64,000 nucleotides of DNA from Psoroptes ovis (Eukaryota > Arthropoda > Arachnida > Sarcoptiformes > Psoroptidae), in NCBI GenBank assembly GCA_002943765.1, contig PQWQ01000002.1, positions 4,774,001-4,838,000 on the forward strand, in the 5' to 3' direction. Below are positions 1 to 15,000 of this stretch, in pieces. The notes under the pieces are model-generated. The model was not told where the DNA came from. It worked only from the letters and a program-made list of their open reading frames with translations, and did not search any database. Made by a program: the position numbers and the translations under genes. How positions within the stretch are numbered: position 1 is the stretch's first letter; every line of letters begins with the position of its first letter.

Positions 1-77
1 TGTAACATATCCGGTGCTGTTTGTACGAGATGTTGTTCAGAGAAATCACATGGTGGAAATATATGCGTAATGAATCC
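1..77 (-). CDS. spen: spen exon 8 (partial): end of SPOC, continues left of window
   Basis: After TTTGTAG| the frame reads GFITHIFPPCDFSEQHL and on to APDML. This corresponds to the IFPPC-FSE-HL segment near the SPOC C terminus. The last 15-20 residues and the stop codon must lie beyond the left edge, so the 3' UTR is not visible. Confidence 0.93.
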
Positions 78-3000
78 CTACAAAGAAAATAAAATTTTAA
101 TAAATAATATTTCAATTAAAAAAATGTTGAAAACTTACAGCTGAATCATTAACAATGCCAGCAGCCAATTTACTTTGTAAATATGTGATGAAATATTTTC
201 TTAGATTATTACTTTGCGTCAATACATCAACTTGATCACGACCACAAGGTAAAGCCAATAATATGCAGCATTCATCTTTAGACTGTTTATTGAAAAATAA
301 TGAGATTGATAAATTCATGGATTGAAATTGGAAAAATAAAAAAAGAACCTACCTGAATTTTATTTTCCAATGATTGTAATTGACTCGGTTCGAATCGCAT
401 TCGTTGAGTAATTCGTAATGCAGCCGAATTGCTTTCATTAAATGGCAGAGCTTGAGCTGCAACATTTTTATTACCACAAACATAATGCATTTGAACAGCT
501 GCTTGTTCATTTTTCAGTGTCAATAAACCTTGCCATAACATTGGATGCCTTTGTAAAATAACATGTTGTGGTGGTGTACTGTTGTTTTGATGACTCTGAT
601 CACTTTGTTGTGGCGTCACCTGAGATGGTACAGTTGAATTAGTGACAGGTGAAACTGTTATTGGAGAAGGTTGTTCCACATTCGATGTTCGTTTTATTAT
701 TGATGAAACTTGCTGTTCAACGGAACACTCTGATGATGGTCTACTGAGTGGTTGTGGCAAATTTGGTGAATTGACACGTTGATATGACATATTCAATGGA
801 GAGGTTTCAGTTCGTACATCTTTGTTAGAAGTGAATGGACTCGATATTTGATTACGAATAATTTCGGCACTCATTTCTGCAGGTATTTCTTTTCGATAAG
901 CTGGTGAATGTGCTGGAGATGGTACCAATGATCTCGGATTGTTAGGATACAATAAAGTATCTTGAACTGTTACCGGTGGTTTACTCGATGGTCGTTTTTG
1001 ATCGAGAGATGGCGATTGAGATTGTAGGTGTTTTGCGATATCTGCATTGTTTGGTGATGCACCAGCAAAATTCAAAGATTGAATAGGGAAACTTCGAACT
1101 TGACCATTTATTCCATATTGTAAATATGCAGCAGAATCATGAGGCGATACCATCTGGCCAAAGTGACGTGAATTCGGATTAATAGGAAAATTTCTTTGTC
1201 CTTGTGCGATGGCAGCCATATCGAATGGGAAAGGCTGCTCATGTCCAGGATGCAATTTGAGTTCTTCGATAAAAGGAGGTCGATGCAAAGATTCTTTTGG
1301 TTGAGGCTTGCTTTTTGCCTGTTGTGACTGCTGTTCAGTTTGTTCATTAGGGATGCCTTGTTGAAGAAATCCAGGATAAATGAAACGATTAGGTGCTAAT
1401 GGAATGCCACGGATTCCTTGCGGAAAGCTGGACCAAATCATTGGATTGGGAATTTCATATTCATACATATTGGCTGAAGATACTGGTGGTGGTCGAATCT
1501 GTGGCATAGTTGCAGCAAATACTGGATTATTCATAGGATGATTGACAGCTTGAGTGCTTGTAGGTATTTCGTTGCTATTGTTTATTGATGAAGCAATGAA
1601 TTCAGAAATGGGGTCGGATTTTTGATTTGCAGATTTATTGTTGTTAGTACTGGTGATGTTGTTGTTATTTGGATTAATTTGTAATTGATGTTTTTGTAAC
1701 GAATTAAGATAATCTTTATGTTGCTGCAGTTGAATATTAAATACATCGGGAGTGATTGTTGATGGCAATGGATGTGGACTAGTAGAAGGCAATAAATTGC
1801 CAGGTTCTTGTGATTGAGCAATGTTACTACTAGCCACTTGGAGGACGGATTTGTTTTGTGTGAGTGTTTTGGTGACAATAGGGGCCGATGATGTGTGTGT
1901 AGATTGCTGGTTGATCTGAATATTTGGATTTTTCATCGAATCAGTCATCAATGGAGGCGTCATTGCTGGTGGTGATAATATGTGGCTTTCAATTTTGTTT
2001 TGATCATTTGCCGTTACTAGAACCGAAGATGATGTTGGAACATTAGAAACGACAGGAGAATTGGGCCGAATTTCAGTAGCTGTTTGCCCTATTGGATGCT
2101 GATATTTAGGTTTGATCATCACAGGTTGAGCGCTGGATGAACTTGTTGTTGGCTGCAGTTCCGTTGTTTTTGGTTGTTGAGGAACATTATCGGTGAGGCC
2201 AGAAACAGCAATAGGAGCTTTAAAATTATCAAATATGAAACCTTTCCCTGTTTTTAATTTAACAGGTGTATACGGGGAATGATGAATGCGATCTGAAATA
2301 TTGGGAATATCTTGTAAGTTGAAATTAGGCGATGGTGTCGATGTTATAACTGAAGATGGAGAACTAGAAACTGCTATGGTGTTGGATGGTGAGGTAATCA
2401 CTGGCGAAACGTTGACTGATGATGGAGCCGATACGGGAACAATCGATGGTGTTACTATTGCTGTTGCTATGGTTGCCGTATCGAGTGTTGATATTTTTTC
2501 GACGTTACCAGTCGATTGAATAACGCTAGTTGATTCGGATTTTCTGTTCTCATTGATAGATGATGTATCGATACCTGAAGATGCATTTTCTGATGTTGTG
2601 ACAGTTAATTCAGCTGCAGCAGAAGTGTTCGAATTAGGAACAGATGGTATTTCTGAATTTTCAGATGTCAAATTGATGGATTCATTTTGTGTCATTTCTT
2701 GAGTCGAAATGACGATAGCTGATTCTTGTGCACTTGATTCATCAATGTCAGGATCTTTCTTTATTATTAAATCAGAGGCAGTTTGTTCTCGTGTTGATGA
2801 AGATCCGCCTCTTGATCTTGTAATACGATTGGTTCGCAATGAAGGTTTAGATTCTGAAAATATATTAAAGTTAAAAACTGACTTTTCATTAATCGAAAAG
2901 TACTTACCATCTTGATCGTCTGAAGAATCTTGACTACCAGTAGTATTAGAATGTTGAACATCATCACTTTTACGATATGAGCGCGTAACTCGTTTGCAAC

Positions 3001-6000
3001 TGCCTTTTTCGGTTATAGCTTCATTCGATAATTTGTTTGTTGATTTTAAACTGGCATCTTCATCTTCAACATTGACTTTGGTACCTTGGGACATCAATCG
3101 AGCAGATTTTCTCACGCCTTTGATTGATTGCGCGCTAGCTTCACATGAAACACTACTGGCTGTCGAAGTCGAATATTCTTCTAAAGATTTGATTTCTTCT
3201 TTACTCAGTTTACTATCTGGACCACCGTTTGCTGAATCTTGTAATCTGATGACTAATTTGCCACTTTGATTGACTTCAGATACATATTCTTTAGATATGT
3301 TGGATTGTTGAGAGGTGGCCGTGTCAACACTCAAATTTTCTTGTTTAATGTTTGAGATCGTGCTAACATTGTCAGATATTTCGGTTTGATGACGTTTATT
3401 ATCAAAAAGATGTTTATCCTCTGCCATAGATGACATGAAATGTGGAGGCTTAATATGATCTAATGTTAATGGTCCTTGGTCTTCATCATCAGTGAATTCA
3501 AACACATCATATGGACTGATGGAAGATTTTGGTCGATTAGTATTTGTATTAGTGGCTGTAGATGATGGCTTTTTGGAGTTGTCTTCAGTTTTGATAGTAA
3601 GGGATTCAGTGGTTGCATTAACACAACATTTTTTCTTTCGTCCACGTTTCGATTGTTTTTTGCCAGCATTTTTGACATCATCTTCATGTTCATCTTTATT
3701 CGATGGCTGTTCATCCATCGAGTAATCAGTATCTTCTAATTCTTCAATTGTAGTACTGTTCACAGCCGAAGCTGCAACAGCAGCAGTTCGCACACTTCTT
3801 CTGAAGATATTATAACCAGAAGAATGTTTAGCTCGTTTTGCTTGCGAACCAGGTGATATTTCTGAAGATAAAGATGATGCGATTGGAGATTGTGATGTTG
3901 GCGATAGCAACGCAGCATTGGTTACAGGCAAATTTGTATTGATTGATAATGCTGTCGACAATGGAGTTGATTCATTATGATCACTTCGTGGAGAATGTAA
4001 TGATGAATCAGAATTTTTACGATTTTTAGCTTTTCTTCCACGCTTAGGTTTGCTGCTAATAATTTCATTTGATGTATCGATTTCAAGTTCATCATATGGA
4101 CGCTTGTTATTTTTATTGATGCAAGATTCATTGATCATCGGTACATCTTCAGGGCCGGATGATAAATTATCATCTTTTATTATATTTTCTATTGATGATT
4201 TTGTATCAATCTCTTCTACATTTTGATCAAAATTGCTTTGTTCGATATCTTTTTCAAAACTGTTTTGATCATTTTGTTCAGAATCATTTTTTTCAATTAA
4301 AATTGAATTTTCAATATTAATATCATCATTATTGGATTGTTGTTGTATTTCGTTGGAAAATTTTGAGACATTCTCCTGTTCGATGTTTAGTTGTTGATGG
4401 CATGGTGACATCAAAATTTCTGGTCTTGATTGACTCTTATCATTGTCTACAATATTTATTTCTTGTTGACAATCAATTACTGGCATTATTTGCGAATCTT
4501 TATGATCTACATCCATTTGTTGAATTAATTTTTCATTACTAGAGTTTGTAATATCTGTAGACAAGATATTAGCATCAGAAAACGAATCCTTCGATACATG
4601 AGATTGTTGTTGTTCCTGCTGAACATTGTCAGAACAAGGTTCAATTTGAATGGTGATCGTATTGTCATGTGTATTGATATCGTCAATCATTGATGCTGTC
4701 GGTGTAGTTTTGACTTGATCTTCTTGTGACGAAAATGATATAAATTCGTCATTATTCGTTACTGTTTCATCAATTCCATTATCACTAGAAATGACATTAT
4801 GCTCAGCTGGCATTATCTCAGGCAAATCTTCTTGCAAAGATTTTTCCAAAACATTTTCATCAACAACTAATTCATGTTCAACATTATCATCATCATCATT
4901 GAACATTAATTCATCGACACAGGTTTCAACAGTCAATGTAACTGGCACTGGTGAGTTGACAGATTTTACAACAATCAATTCTTCTTTAATTGAATCTTGA
5001 GGAACATATTCAATCTCTTGTACAGCTGCTTCGAGTTCTTGATCATCTACAACGACTACATCGGTAACAACAGTTTGATGATCACCAGTAGTCGTAACGG
5101 TTCCTGCTGTATCTGAAACATCCATCACAACAGGTCTATTATCAACAGCTTGTTGTAATACAACTGTTTCATTATTATTAGGTGAAATCATATTCAAAAA
5201 ACTTGGAATCGGTATTTCATGATGTGTATTATTTGTTTCGACAATTTCACCCGATTGTGCAATGTTTGGCTCATCCATTGCGCCAGGATCATTCATATCT
5301 TGAAGCAATGCAGCGACAGCAAGATCATCTTCAATCTTTCGTTGACATTCGATTTCTGAACTGAATTCAGTTGAACATTTATTTTGATCTTCATTAATAG
5401 AAATTTTATTAAGATGTTCATTTGTTTCATTATTGCTGAATAAGTTTGTCGATGTTGAATGATCATCAGATTTAACTGAAATCGGCGATGTTGAATGAAA
5501 CGATAATTTATCGATGTTTGATTTATCTTGATTATGATTTGCATTATCAAATGATGGAAATGATAAAGAATGATGATGATGATGCATTATTTCAATTTTA
5601 TTATCATTACACTTTGAATTTTCTGTTTCTAATTCTTTTTGCAATTTAAGCGATTGTATTGCTACCTCATCTTCATAGCTACGATTATTTTTCTGTTCAA
5701 AAGGACTTGGTGATTTTACAGAATAATGCTGCTGCTGCTGCTGCTGCTCTTGGGTATTGCTAATACCAATACCAGTCGTTTCTTTGGATTTAATTAACTG
5801 TCCCAATGAGTTAGGTACGGATAACATAATATTGAAATCATTATTATGCGAAGGACTGATAGGATCGTGTACCAATGAATCTGAAAGACAAGAATCAGAA
5901 GATGAATTCTCATTACAATGTCGTAATATTGTTTGACTTTCATTGATGAGTTCTTCATCAATTTTACTATCCATATATGAATTCTCATCATCAACATGTG

Positions 6001-9000
6001 AAATAATATTATCAACATAATGTGATGATGGAGATGAACGTGGACTGGAAATTTCAGGAGTTTTTGGTGGTGGCGATGCAATCAACATCGATGTTTTTGA
6101 TGTGTCTAATAAATTGCTATTATTATTGTTGTTGCCACTTCTACATAGATTTGAATCTTGATTTGTAGATGTTGGTGATGACAAATGATGAAATAGATTC
6201 AAATCATTGAAATTAATTGATGATTTACATGAATTATATGATGAATGATTACTTGTCTTATCGCTACTATCATTACTTGCTGAATCTTTGCGTACTTTTT
6301 CTTTATCCTTATTTTTACTGGATTTTTTCTTCTTTTTTCCTACATTTTCTTTCATTGAATCATGATTCGAATCATCATATTTATTCATTTTATGTTGTTG
6401 ATTTTCATTCATCATCGAATAATTAGAATTTTTGTTACTATTGAATTTGTTATTATTTTTAATGTGATTATCGTCTTTAATAATTTTATTATTATTATTA
6501 TTTTCTATCATCATTCCGGCCATTAATTCCCTTTTGATTTCTTTTTGTTTATTTGTTTGATGTTTATCAATTTTATTGGAAGATGATTTATTCGAATTAT
6601 TTGACGATAATCGGCCACCATTATCTCTTGTTTCATCTTTAAATTCTTTACATGATTTGAATATCTGATGCATAGTTGTTTCCGATTCTGAATCGGTCAA
6701 CTTCCAATGATTTCGTGATCGTTGTTTTTTATTATTATTGCTATTATTTACACTGGAAATATTCATTGCGGAAGCATCAGATGATTCATTTTCATCGCTA
6801 AATATTTCATGTTTCAATTTATTTATTGCCGATATAGTTCGATTAGATTGTTCTTTGAGCGTATTACCAAAAGATGTATCCGATTTTAGTGGTGAACAAT
6901 GACGTTTTTCTTTCGAAGATGATTTGGATTTCTTTTTCTTCTTTTTCTGTCCACTATTGCTACTATTACTAATATTATTATCATTATTATTGTTGACAAA
7001 ACATTTCATCATTTTTTGTTGAACAAAATCATCATCATCTTCGTCTAAATCATCATCATCATCGTCATCATCACTTTTAATAACAAATGATGTACGTTTT
7101 TCTTTGTCATTGGATGATAATCTAATTTTATTTTCTTGAATCAATGTTTCCTTATGTGACGATGATGATAATGGCTTTTCTTGAGTTTTATTCTTTTTAG
7201 CATTATATTTTGAATGATGATCTTTTAATTTATTTTCATTTTCATGTTTGTCTTTGTTGCTATTACTGCTATTGTTGGATAGGGAAAATTTTTCCTTATC
7301 TTTTTCCTTCTTTAATTTCTTCCGTTTTTTAGTGAATTTTGCAGCAAATGTTGATGAATTATCATCATCACTAGATTCATCGACATCACTGATTTTATTA
7401 TTGATTCTTGATTTATTTATTTTATTCTGTTGACTTTTGAACGATGAAGTTTTAGGCATTTCAGCAGCTGAAGTATCAGATGAATCATCGGTGAAAAATT
7501 TATTGACTCGTTTCATAGATTTTTTTGATTTATTTTCTTTGATATTATGGTTGCGATGAGATTCCATTACTTCCGAATCGGAATCATCATCATTATCATC
7601 GTTATTATTATTATTGACCATTAATTTTTTAGTGGATTTTCTATTATTATGAACTGATGATCTAGAAACATGTGATGAATATGTTTCCTCTTCATCATCA
7701 TCATCATCATCTTCAGATGATGAATCTGATTTCACAATAGCTCGACGTTTTTTCATCAACTTTTTTTGTTTGAAATTATTTTGATCAAAACTCGAATCGG
7801 AATCTTCATCAGAATCTTCTGAACTTTTATTATTCTTACTACTATGAACAGCATCATCATCTTTACGATTATTATGTCGTTTATCTTTCAATTGATTTAA
7901 TTTTTGTCTAACATTATCTAAATGATCATTGCTAGTTTTAGCCACTTTTAGACTCTGATTTGCACTTGAACGAGCTTTTACTTTGTCATACATGGAAAAA
8001 TATATTGGTTCATCATCTAATTCAAATAATTTATTTTTTTCTTTCTTTTCTTTATTATCTTTATGCTTATCTTTCTTTTTCTCTTTATTACTATTGCCAG
8101 ATGATTCTATCGAAAAATTTTTCATTTTTTCTTTAGTCGATTCTCTTCTCTCGCTTAACTTGGATTTCTTTTGATGTTGTTGATCATTCTGTTGTTTTTG
8201 ATTCGATTGTTCTCTATTATCTTTGTTCATTTGATTATGATGGTTACTACTAGAATATTCTTTGTCTTTTGTTTTCTTAGTTTTAATCTTTTCCTTATCT
8301 TTGTTATTTGATGATAGAATCATTTCATTCTTCATTTTATTCATTTTTTCTTTTGAAGATATATTTAGAGATGGACTTGACATTTCATTTTTAACGAATT
8401 CACGATTTATCTTATCTTTTTCTATTTGTTGTTGTTGTTGCGACTCTTTTTTATTATTCTGTTCGTCTTTTGTTGTCGTTGTTGTTGTCATTGTTACAGA
8501 TGATGTTGCTGATAATGATGAATCTTTACTCGTATGATTGGATTTTTGAGATTTTATTTCTTTCAATGACGAATGATGATGATGATGATGGTGGTGATGG
8601 TGATGATAATGACCACTAACACTTTCATTATTATTATTATTATTACTATTGTTATGCTGATTGGACGACAATTCAGACGAAGAATTTGAATTCTTTCGTT
8701 CAATTTCTTTTTTATGATTATTGATTATGTTACTGTTGCTATTATTAAGAGAATATTCATTTTTTGAAGATATTTCATGCTTTGTTTTAACATTTTGTGA
8801 CGATTGATCTGGTAAACTAGAAGATTTAGCTAATGTATGATCTCTTTTAACTTGACTGGATGAATGTTCCGATTTACAAGAATTGGTATTAGTCATTGAG
8901 GATGATGTTGTTTTGATATTAGCGTTGGTGGAAGAATTGGATGATGTAGACGACGACATTGAAGATTTAGACATAGAATCAAGTTTATGTTTCATATCAG

Positions 9001-12000
9001 GCCTTGTTAATGATTGATTGCTCGTTGTAGTATTACTCGAGATGATAGAAGAATCTTTACGATTCGCTGAATTCGAATTAAACAATGGCTGTCGACTATT
9101 CATGTTGTTAGCGCTGTTGGTAGATGAAGATGACGATGACACATTTGTTGGAGCGTTTGCTGTCACATTACTGGTTGGAATCGAAGAAGAACGCGAAAAT
9201 TGTGGAAACATTGATGATGATGATGACGATTTAACTGGTGCCGAACCTGGTGTACTTGGTGATGAAAGTGAGGTAATTGAAGTGCCAAGTAGATAATCTT
9301 TCTTTATCAGATTTGAACGAGAAGATTCTGAAATTTTACGAGATATTGAGCTGCTCGAAGTAGGAATCGTATTTGCTGATAGAGTAGATGATGATGATGA
9401 TGCTGTTGATGAAGATGAATGCTGATGCGGATGATGATGTGAAGAATGAAATGACGTGGATGATGAAGATATATTTGATGTTGGTGTTGAGGTTGATGTT
9501 GTTGACAAAGGATCAAGTGATATATTTTGGATGATTTTTTCGGTGGGCAAAACAAGCGATGACTTGGATCGAGATGACAAAATTTTATGAGAACCAATCG
9601 AATCTAGATCTAATGTAGTTACATCTTTTTGTTCATATTTTTCATTTAGATGTTCAAGTCGTTTAGAGTCCTGATCGAAGACTGATGATTTCGTCGACAA
9701 TATATTTTTTATCATATCGGTCGATTCATGTTCATTCAAACTATTATTGCTAGAATGTAGAGTACTATTCAAATTTGATGATGAATTTGATTGGCTTTTC
9801 TTTTTGATATTATATTTACTATAATCGATGGTTGGTGTTTTTTCACTTTTAATTGTAGGAGTAGTACTCGCCATACCTGACCAAGCATTGTATTTTTCAT
9901 CCAATGCTTTGATCTTATCTTCAATCATTATCGTTCCTAAATCCGAATCTAAAATATCGTCAAGATCATTGGAACTCTTCGATTTAGTGCTGAAATCAAA
10001 GCTATTCGTCTCAGTAGACAAACGATTATCACGTGAAAATCGATTTTTTGGCACAGGAGAATGATTACCTAAAGGACTCATGATGCTTGAATTCTTAGGC
10101 GATGAACTACTTGTGGATGTTATCGACATTGTCGTTTGGGTTGTGTTCATTACATTTGGAATGTGATTAAGATTGGAACAACTAGCAGAAGTGCTGGTGA
10201 TGCTCGACAATGTCATCGATGATGTAGTATTAGTGCTCGTGATGGTCGTCGTTGAGCTTGTAATCACATTAGAAGTTGATGTATGATGATGTGATTTGAA
10301 TTGGTCACTGCCTGAAGTCGATGATTTAGATTGCTGATGTTGAGATATCGCAAATTCAGGTAAAGGTAGATTCCATGGACTACTTGGACCGAATTCCAAT
10401 ATGGTAATCGTTCGTTGCTGAGATGTTTCGGATGATTTTTTATTATTGAGATCATTATCACAATTGGTTCTGTTTAATGGTTGAGAAATTTTATTATAAC
10501 GCGCATTCTGACCAGAAAGACGGCGATCGACGATCGAATGATTGACCAATAGCGACGTAACATCGACAGTTCGAGTAAGCGATGTTTGATTAGGGCAACC
10601 ATCTTTGGTCTTGGGTTTTGTAGAATTCGCTGTCGCTGTTAGCCCACCGCCAACATTACAACTAGATGATGAAGATGTGGATGATGATGATGATGTTGAA
10701 TTCAGAACATTTCGATTATTTTGCGATGATTTTGTTTTATCTTGTAAAATAGTGAGTACAGCATTAGCTTGTGTATCACTAAATTTACCATCGGCCAAAT
10801 ATTGTTCGAAAATTGGTTTGAGATCTTGTAGTGAAGTATTTGTAGAATTAACAACATCACTAGACGTTTGATTTGAATTACTAGGCCGTCTTTTCATCGT
10901 TGAATTACCACCACTCGAAGAATTATCTAATGCATTCAATGATTTTTGTGAATGTAATTTCGAATCATTTGATGAATCGAGACTCTTTGATGAGGTAACT
11001 CGTTGTTGTGACTCAAGATTGCCTTTGGCCACTGAATAACTACAACTATTCACAGCACTAGATGAACCACTCGAATGAATTGTTGACGCACTATTGTTGT
11101 TGTTGTTGGTAGTTGTGGTAAATGTTGTGATATTATTGTTGGATGATGAGCTGGTCGGTGTTGTTGGTTGTTCAACACAAGCTAATAGTCGTTTCCGTCT
11201 TTCAAGATGACCAGGAAGGTCGGATGTATTGTCGTCAACCGAATCGCCAAGCGATGTAAAAAAGTTTTTCTTTTTGATTGATGAATCACTTCGATTCTGA
11301 TATGCCAACGTCGAAGGAGTAATTAAATTAGTTCTGTGATGTGCATCACGGAACCGATCACGAAAATAATCACGGCTTAAATCTCGATGAGAAATATTAT
11401 TGTGTGATGAAAAATCACTAACATCAGAAACTGAATCAGATCGAGACCTTTGTAATAGATCTGTGGCAGATATTGAATCTGAATGATCACGATGACAACC
11501 ATTGTCGTCCGTTGATTTTCTCCTCCACGATTGCGATTGATGATCAGAATTTACATCATTCAAATTTGAATGTGTTTGACGATCACTTTCGTGATATGAA
11601 GACGATGATGAATATTGATTCATTCTAGGACTAGTTGATGGACTGACGCTGGAAGTTCGTTCTTGATAATGACTGCTTGACTTGGGGTCACGAATCGGAC
11701 TTCGACTGTTGCTGCTGGTACTACTGCTACTGCTACTAAGGCCTGTTTTTCTATATTGAGACACGTGCGATGTAGGCGATATGTCCCTACAATTTTTGTT
11801 GTAAATCTTTGATGATGAATGCACGACTCGTCTCAAATTGCTGTGACCATCATCATGAGATGAGGATTTTATATCATCATTTTGTGTTGCACCACGATTG
11901 GATCGGTGAAAAACATCAGAATCTAATTTACTTGAATTGCTATAAGTTGATCCATATGGACTTGAATCACGACGAATTTTGGGACTGTTTTCTGATAGGA

Positions 12001-15000
12001 AATTTTCGGACAAATAATGAGACCTAGATGATGAATAACGAGAATCGCGTTTAGAACTTGAGCTGAGATGCGATTCATCGTCAACATCATCGACATCATC
12101 AGCAGGCGATTCATAGCGATTATATGACGGTCTCGATGATGATCTACATGAATTGGACGAATCGTGATGATAATCATATTTCGATGATATTCGATTGGTA
12201 CTGCCACTGTGCAGTGATGACTGTGAATGACGAGAATTGAATGAATTGGATGAGAATGGTGTCAAATTATCTATCGGTGAGGATGGCGATTGTGAACGCT
12301 GCCGCATCGATAAATAAGATGAACTGACACTATTATTATTGGATCTCACTTGACATAAGGATGATGATGATGATCGTGATGATGAAGATTGATGATGGTG
12401 ATGTAAAGAGGTATTACGGTTACGATCATATGACCGATCATCATAATCAATAGAATTGGCACTCATCCATGAACCTGATCTACCACGACCATGATTATTC
12501 ATATCATTCGTTTTTGCAACTTTATGTTCCATAAAAAAGGCTTGATAATCACGACTGGCCAATTCGACATCGACACGTCTGCCATTAATCATTTTTGTTT
12601 TCAAATCATTCACAGCTTTGTCCGCTTCTTCACGTGTTTCGAAAAAACATAACGCTGTTTTTTGTTCATGATCTTGAACCATTTTTTTCACTTGGCCATA
12701 TTTATTCAAATATTTTTCTATGGCTTTTAGATCACAGAAAATATCTTTATAATTTCCAATACATATGCAACTGGAATGAAAACTTTTTCCATATCCAAGT
12801 TTTAGTCTTGTTGTACCCATGAATTCGTTATCGTATTTTCTAATTGCTTTCACTACAGATGGTATATCGCTATATCTTATGAAGGCATATGGATTTGGAT
12901 TTTGTTTCTTGATTTCGATGTCCTAAATATTGAATGAAACAATGGTTTTAGTATTTCATTTATTAAAATTTATTTTTTTAATGATTAAAACTTACAAGTA
13001 TTTGACCAAATTGACTAAATCGATTGGAAAGATCGTCTTCAGTTACTTCTTTGTCAAAATTTCCTACAAACAATGTTCTTGAAGCTCTTGGATGACAGAA
13101 ATTTTCATAATCTTGATCTAAATCATTTGATTTGTTACAATCATCGATCAATTCTTGAGGATCACAAAGCGTTATATCCACTCGACTACCTAGAAATAGC
13201 TTGTCCTAGGATAATTATAGAAATAATCAATTAATAAACAATCAAATCGATGGCAGTGATCAACATACATTCGATTCTTTCATTGCTCGTTCGGCATCTT
13301 CAGGTTTATTGAATACGACAACAGCAAAACGATCAAAACCTTGACCACGAATGAATGTATTTACAATTTTCCCATATCTTTTAAATTCATAGAAAAGACT
13401 ATCTTTGATATTCGAATCTGAATTGATTTTTTATTGGAATATGGTTTGGAACATAGACAAGGGTAAATAAATTGATTAATATGAGAAAATAAATTCAATT
13501 TTTCAATTATAGCACTAACCAGTTAAACGTTGAGATAATTTTCGAACACAAATTGCTGTGGTAGCTTGTCTTAAATCTTCACGATCATTCGATGATGCTA
13601 TCGACAAGCGATCATCTTGAGGAGAAGATACACCGGGAAAATTTTGATGACCTCCGACCGTAACTGATGATAATGATGATGATGATGAAGATGTGGATGA
13701 TGATGATGTTGTCGATGATGAACCACCTGAAGCAATACCACCACAACTATGATGATGCGTTGATAATGATATTTGCACTGAATTATTGTTATTGATATTA
13801 TTATTATTATTATTATTGTTCAATGTTGAAGAAGTTTCGTGTGATAATGTCGTTGAATTATTACTATATCTTGAATTTCACAATTAAAAGAAAAAAATTA
13901 ATCAAATTTATCAACAAACAATTGAAATTAATTTTAAAAAAATGAATTAATTCACAATTACACTAAATCATACAAATATAATCAAAGATGAATTCGAAAT
14001 GTTTTTCTTTTTCTGAAAGAAACGATTCACAACAAAATGGAAAACGACCAAATGATTTTAGAAAAATCAAAGATGAAAAAAAAAATAATCAATGAATATC
14101 CACATAAATAAACAAACAAACGAAAAACATATGGTTTGTTGTTGTGTGAGCACATTTCAGTGATGGTTTATTTCATTTTTTTATTTTTATTCTATTCTAT
14201 TATGCTTTTCACTTGATATGATAAACATTTGTTTGGTTATAAAATATGTCAACAAAAGAAGAAGCAAGTTGAAAAATTACACCGAGGAAAAAATGACCAA
14301 AAAAAAAAATTCTTGGAAAATCTTTTGACAAGAACATGCAAAAGGGTAACCCCCCCCACAAGCCACATTGACACACGCAGAGAAAGGGCTAACATTTTGT
14401 TTATTTGATATTTTTTTTTCCCAATTTTGTTATTTTTTACTTTGATTCTCAATTACAACAACAACAACAACCGACAAATTTTTTCTTTTCTCTGCTCACT
14501 GCAAATTTGGCCTTGATTTTCGTACGTAAATAAACGAACAACGACAGAAACCAAACGAAAAAAATTTTTTTCCAAAAAAAATGCAACGTTTCCAAAGTGA
14601 AATGTAATGAGAATTGCCAAAAGCATTTCTTGACTAATTTTCTATTTCTATTTTCATTTTTCTGGCCTTTTTATTGATCAAAAAATTTTCGCATAAAAAA
14701 ATACTTGGTAAATGCACACGTATTAATAACATGAATGTTTCCACCACCAACAATCAAATGTAAATTAAATGAAACAATAATAATCATGAATATTCATCTA
14801 TTTTATCATTTTATCCATGATTATTGTTATTATTATTATTTTTTCCAACAAATTCTAATGCAAATATGAATTAAGCAAATAAATGTGGAAAAAAGAATAA
14901 ACTGGAAATTAATCTGAATCGTTTTAAATACAAGAAAATTTGAATTCATTTCGATAGAAAAATAGATTCAAAAAAAAAATGATTATAACAATGGCCAGAA

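Noticed and set aside
8570..8615. GAT/GGT repeat arrays considered as CRISPR-like or regulatory repeats
   Set aside because: They are codon repeats for the poly-His tract in spen, without spacers.
287..12853. Calling the 4,188-codon frame as a stand-alone protein starting at 12853
   Set aside because: It begins at GTG inside RRM3. The true exon starts at 12922 after a splice acceptor and continues upstream exons of spen.
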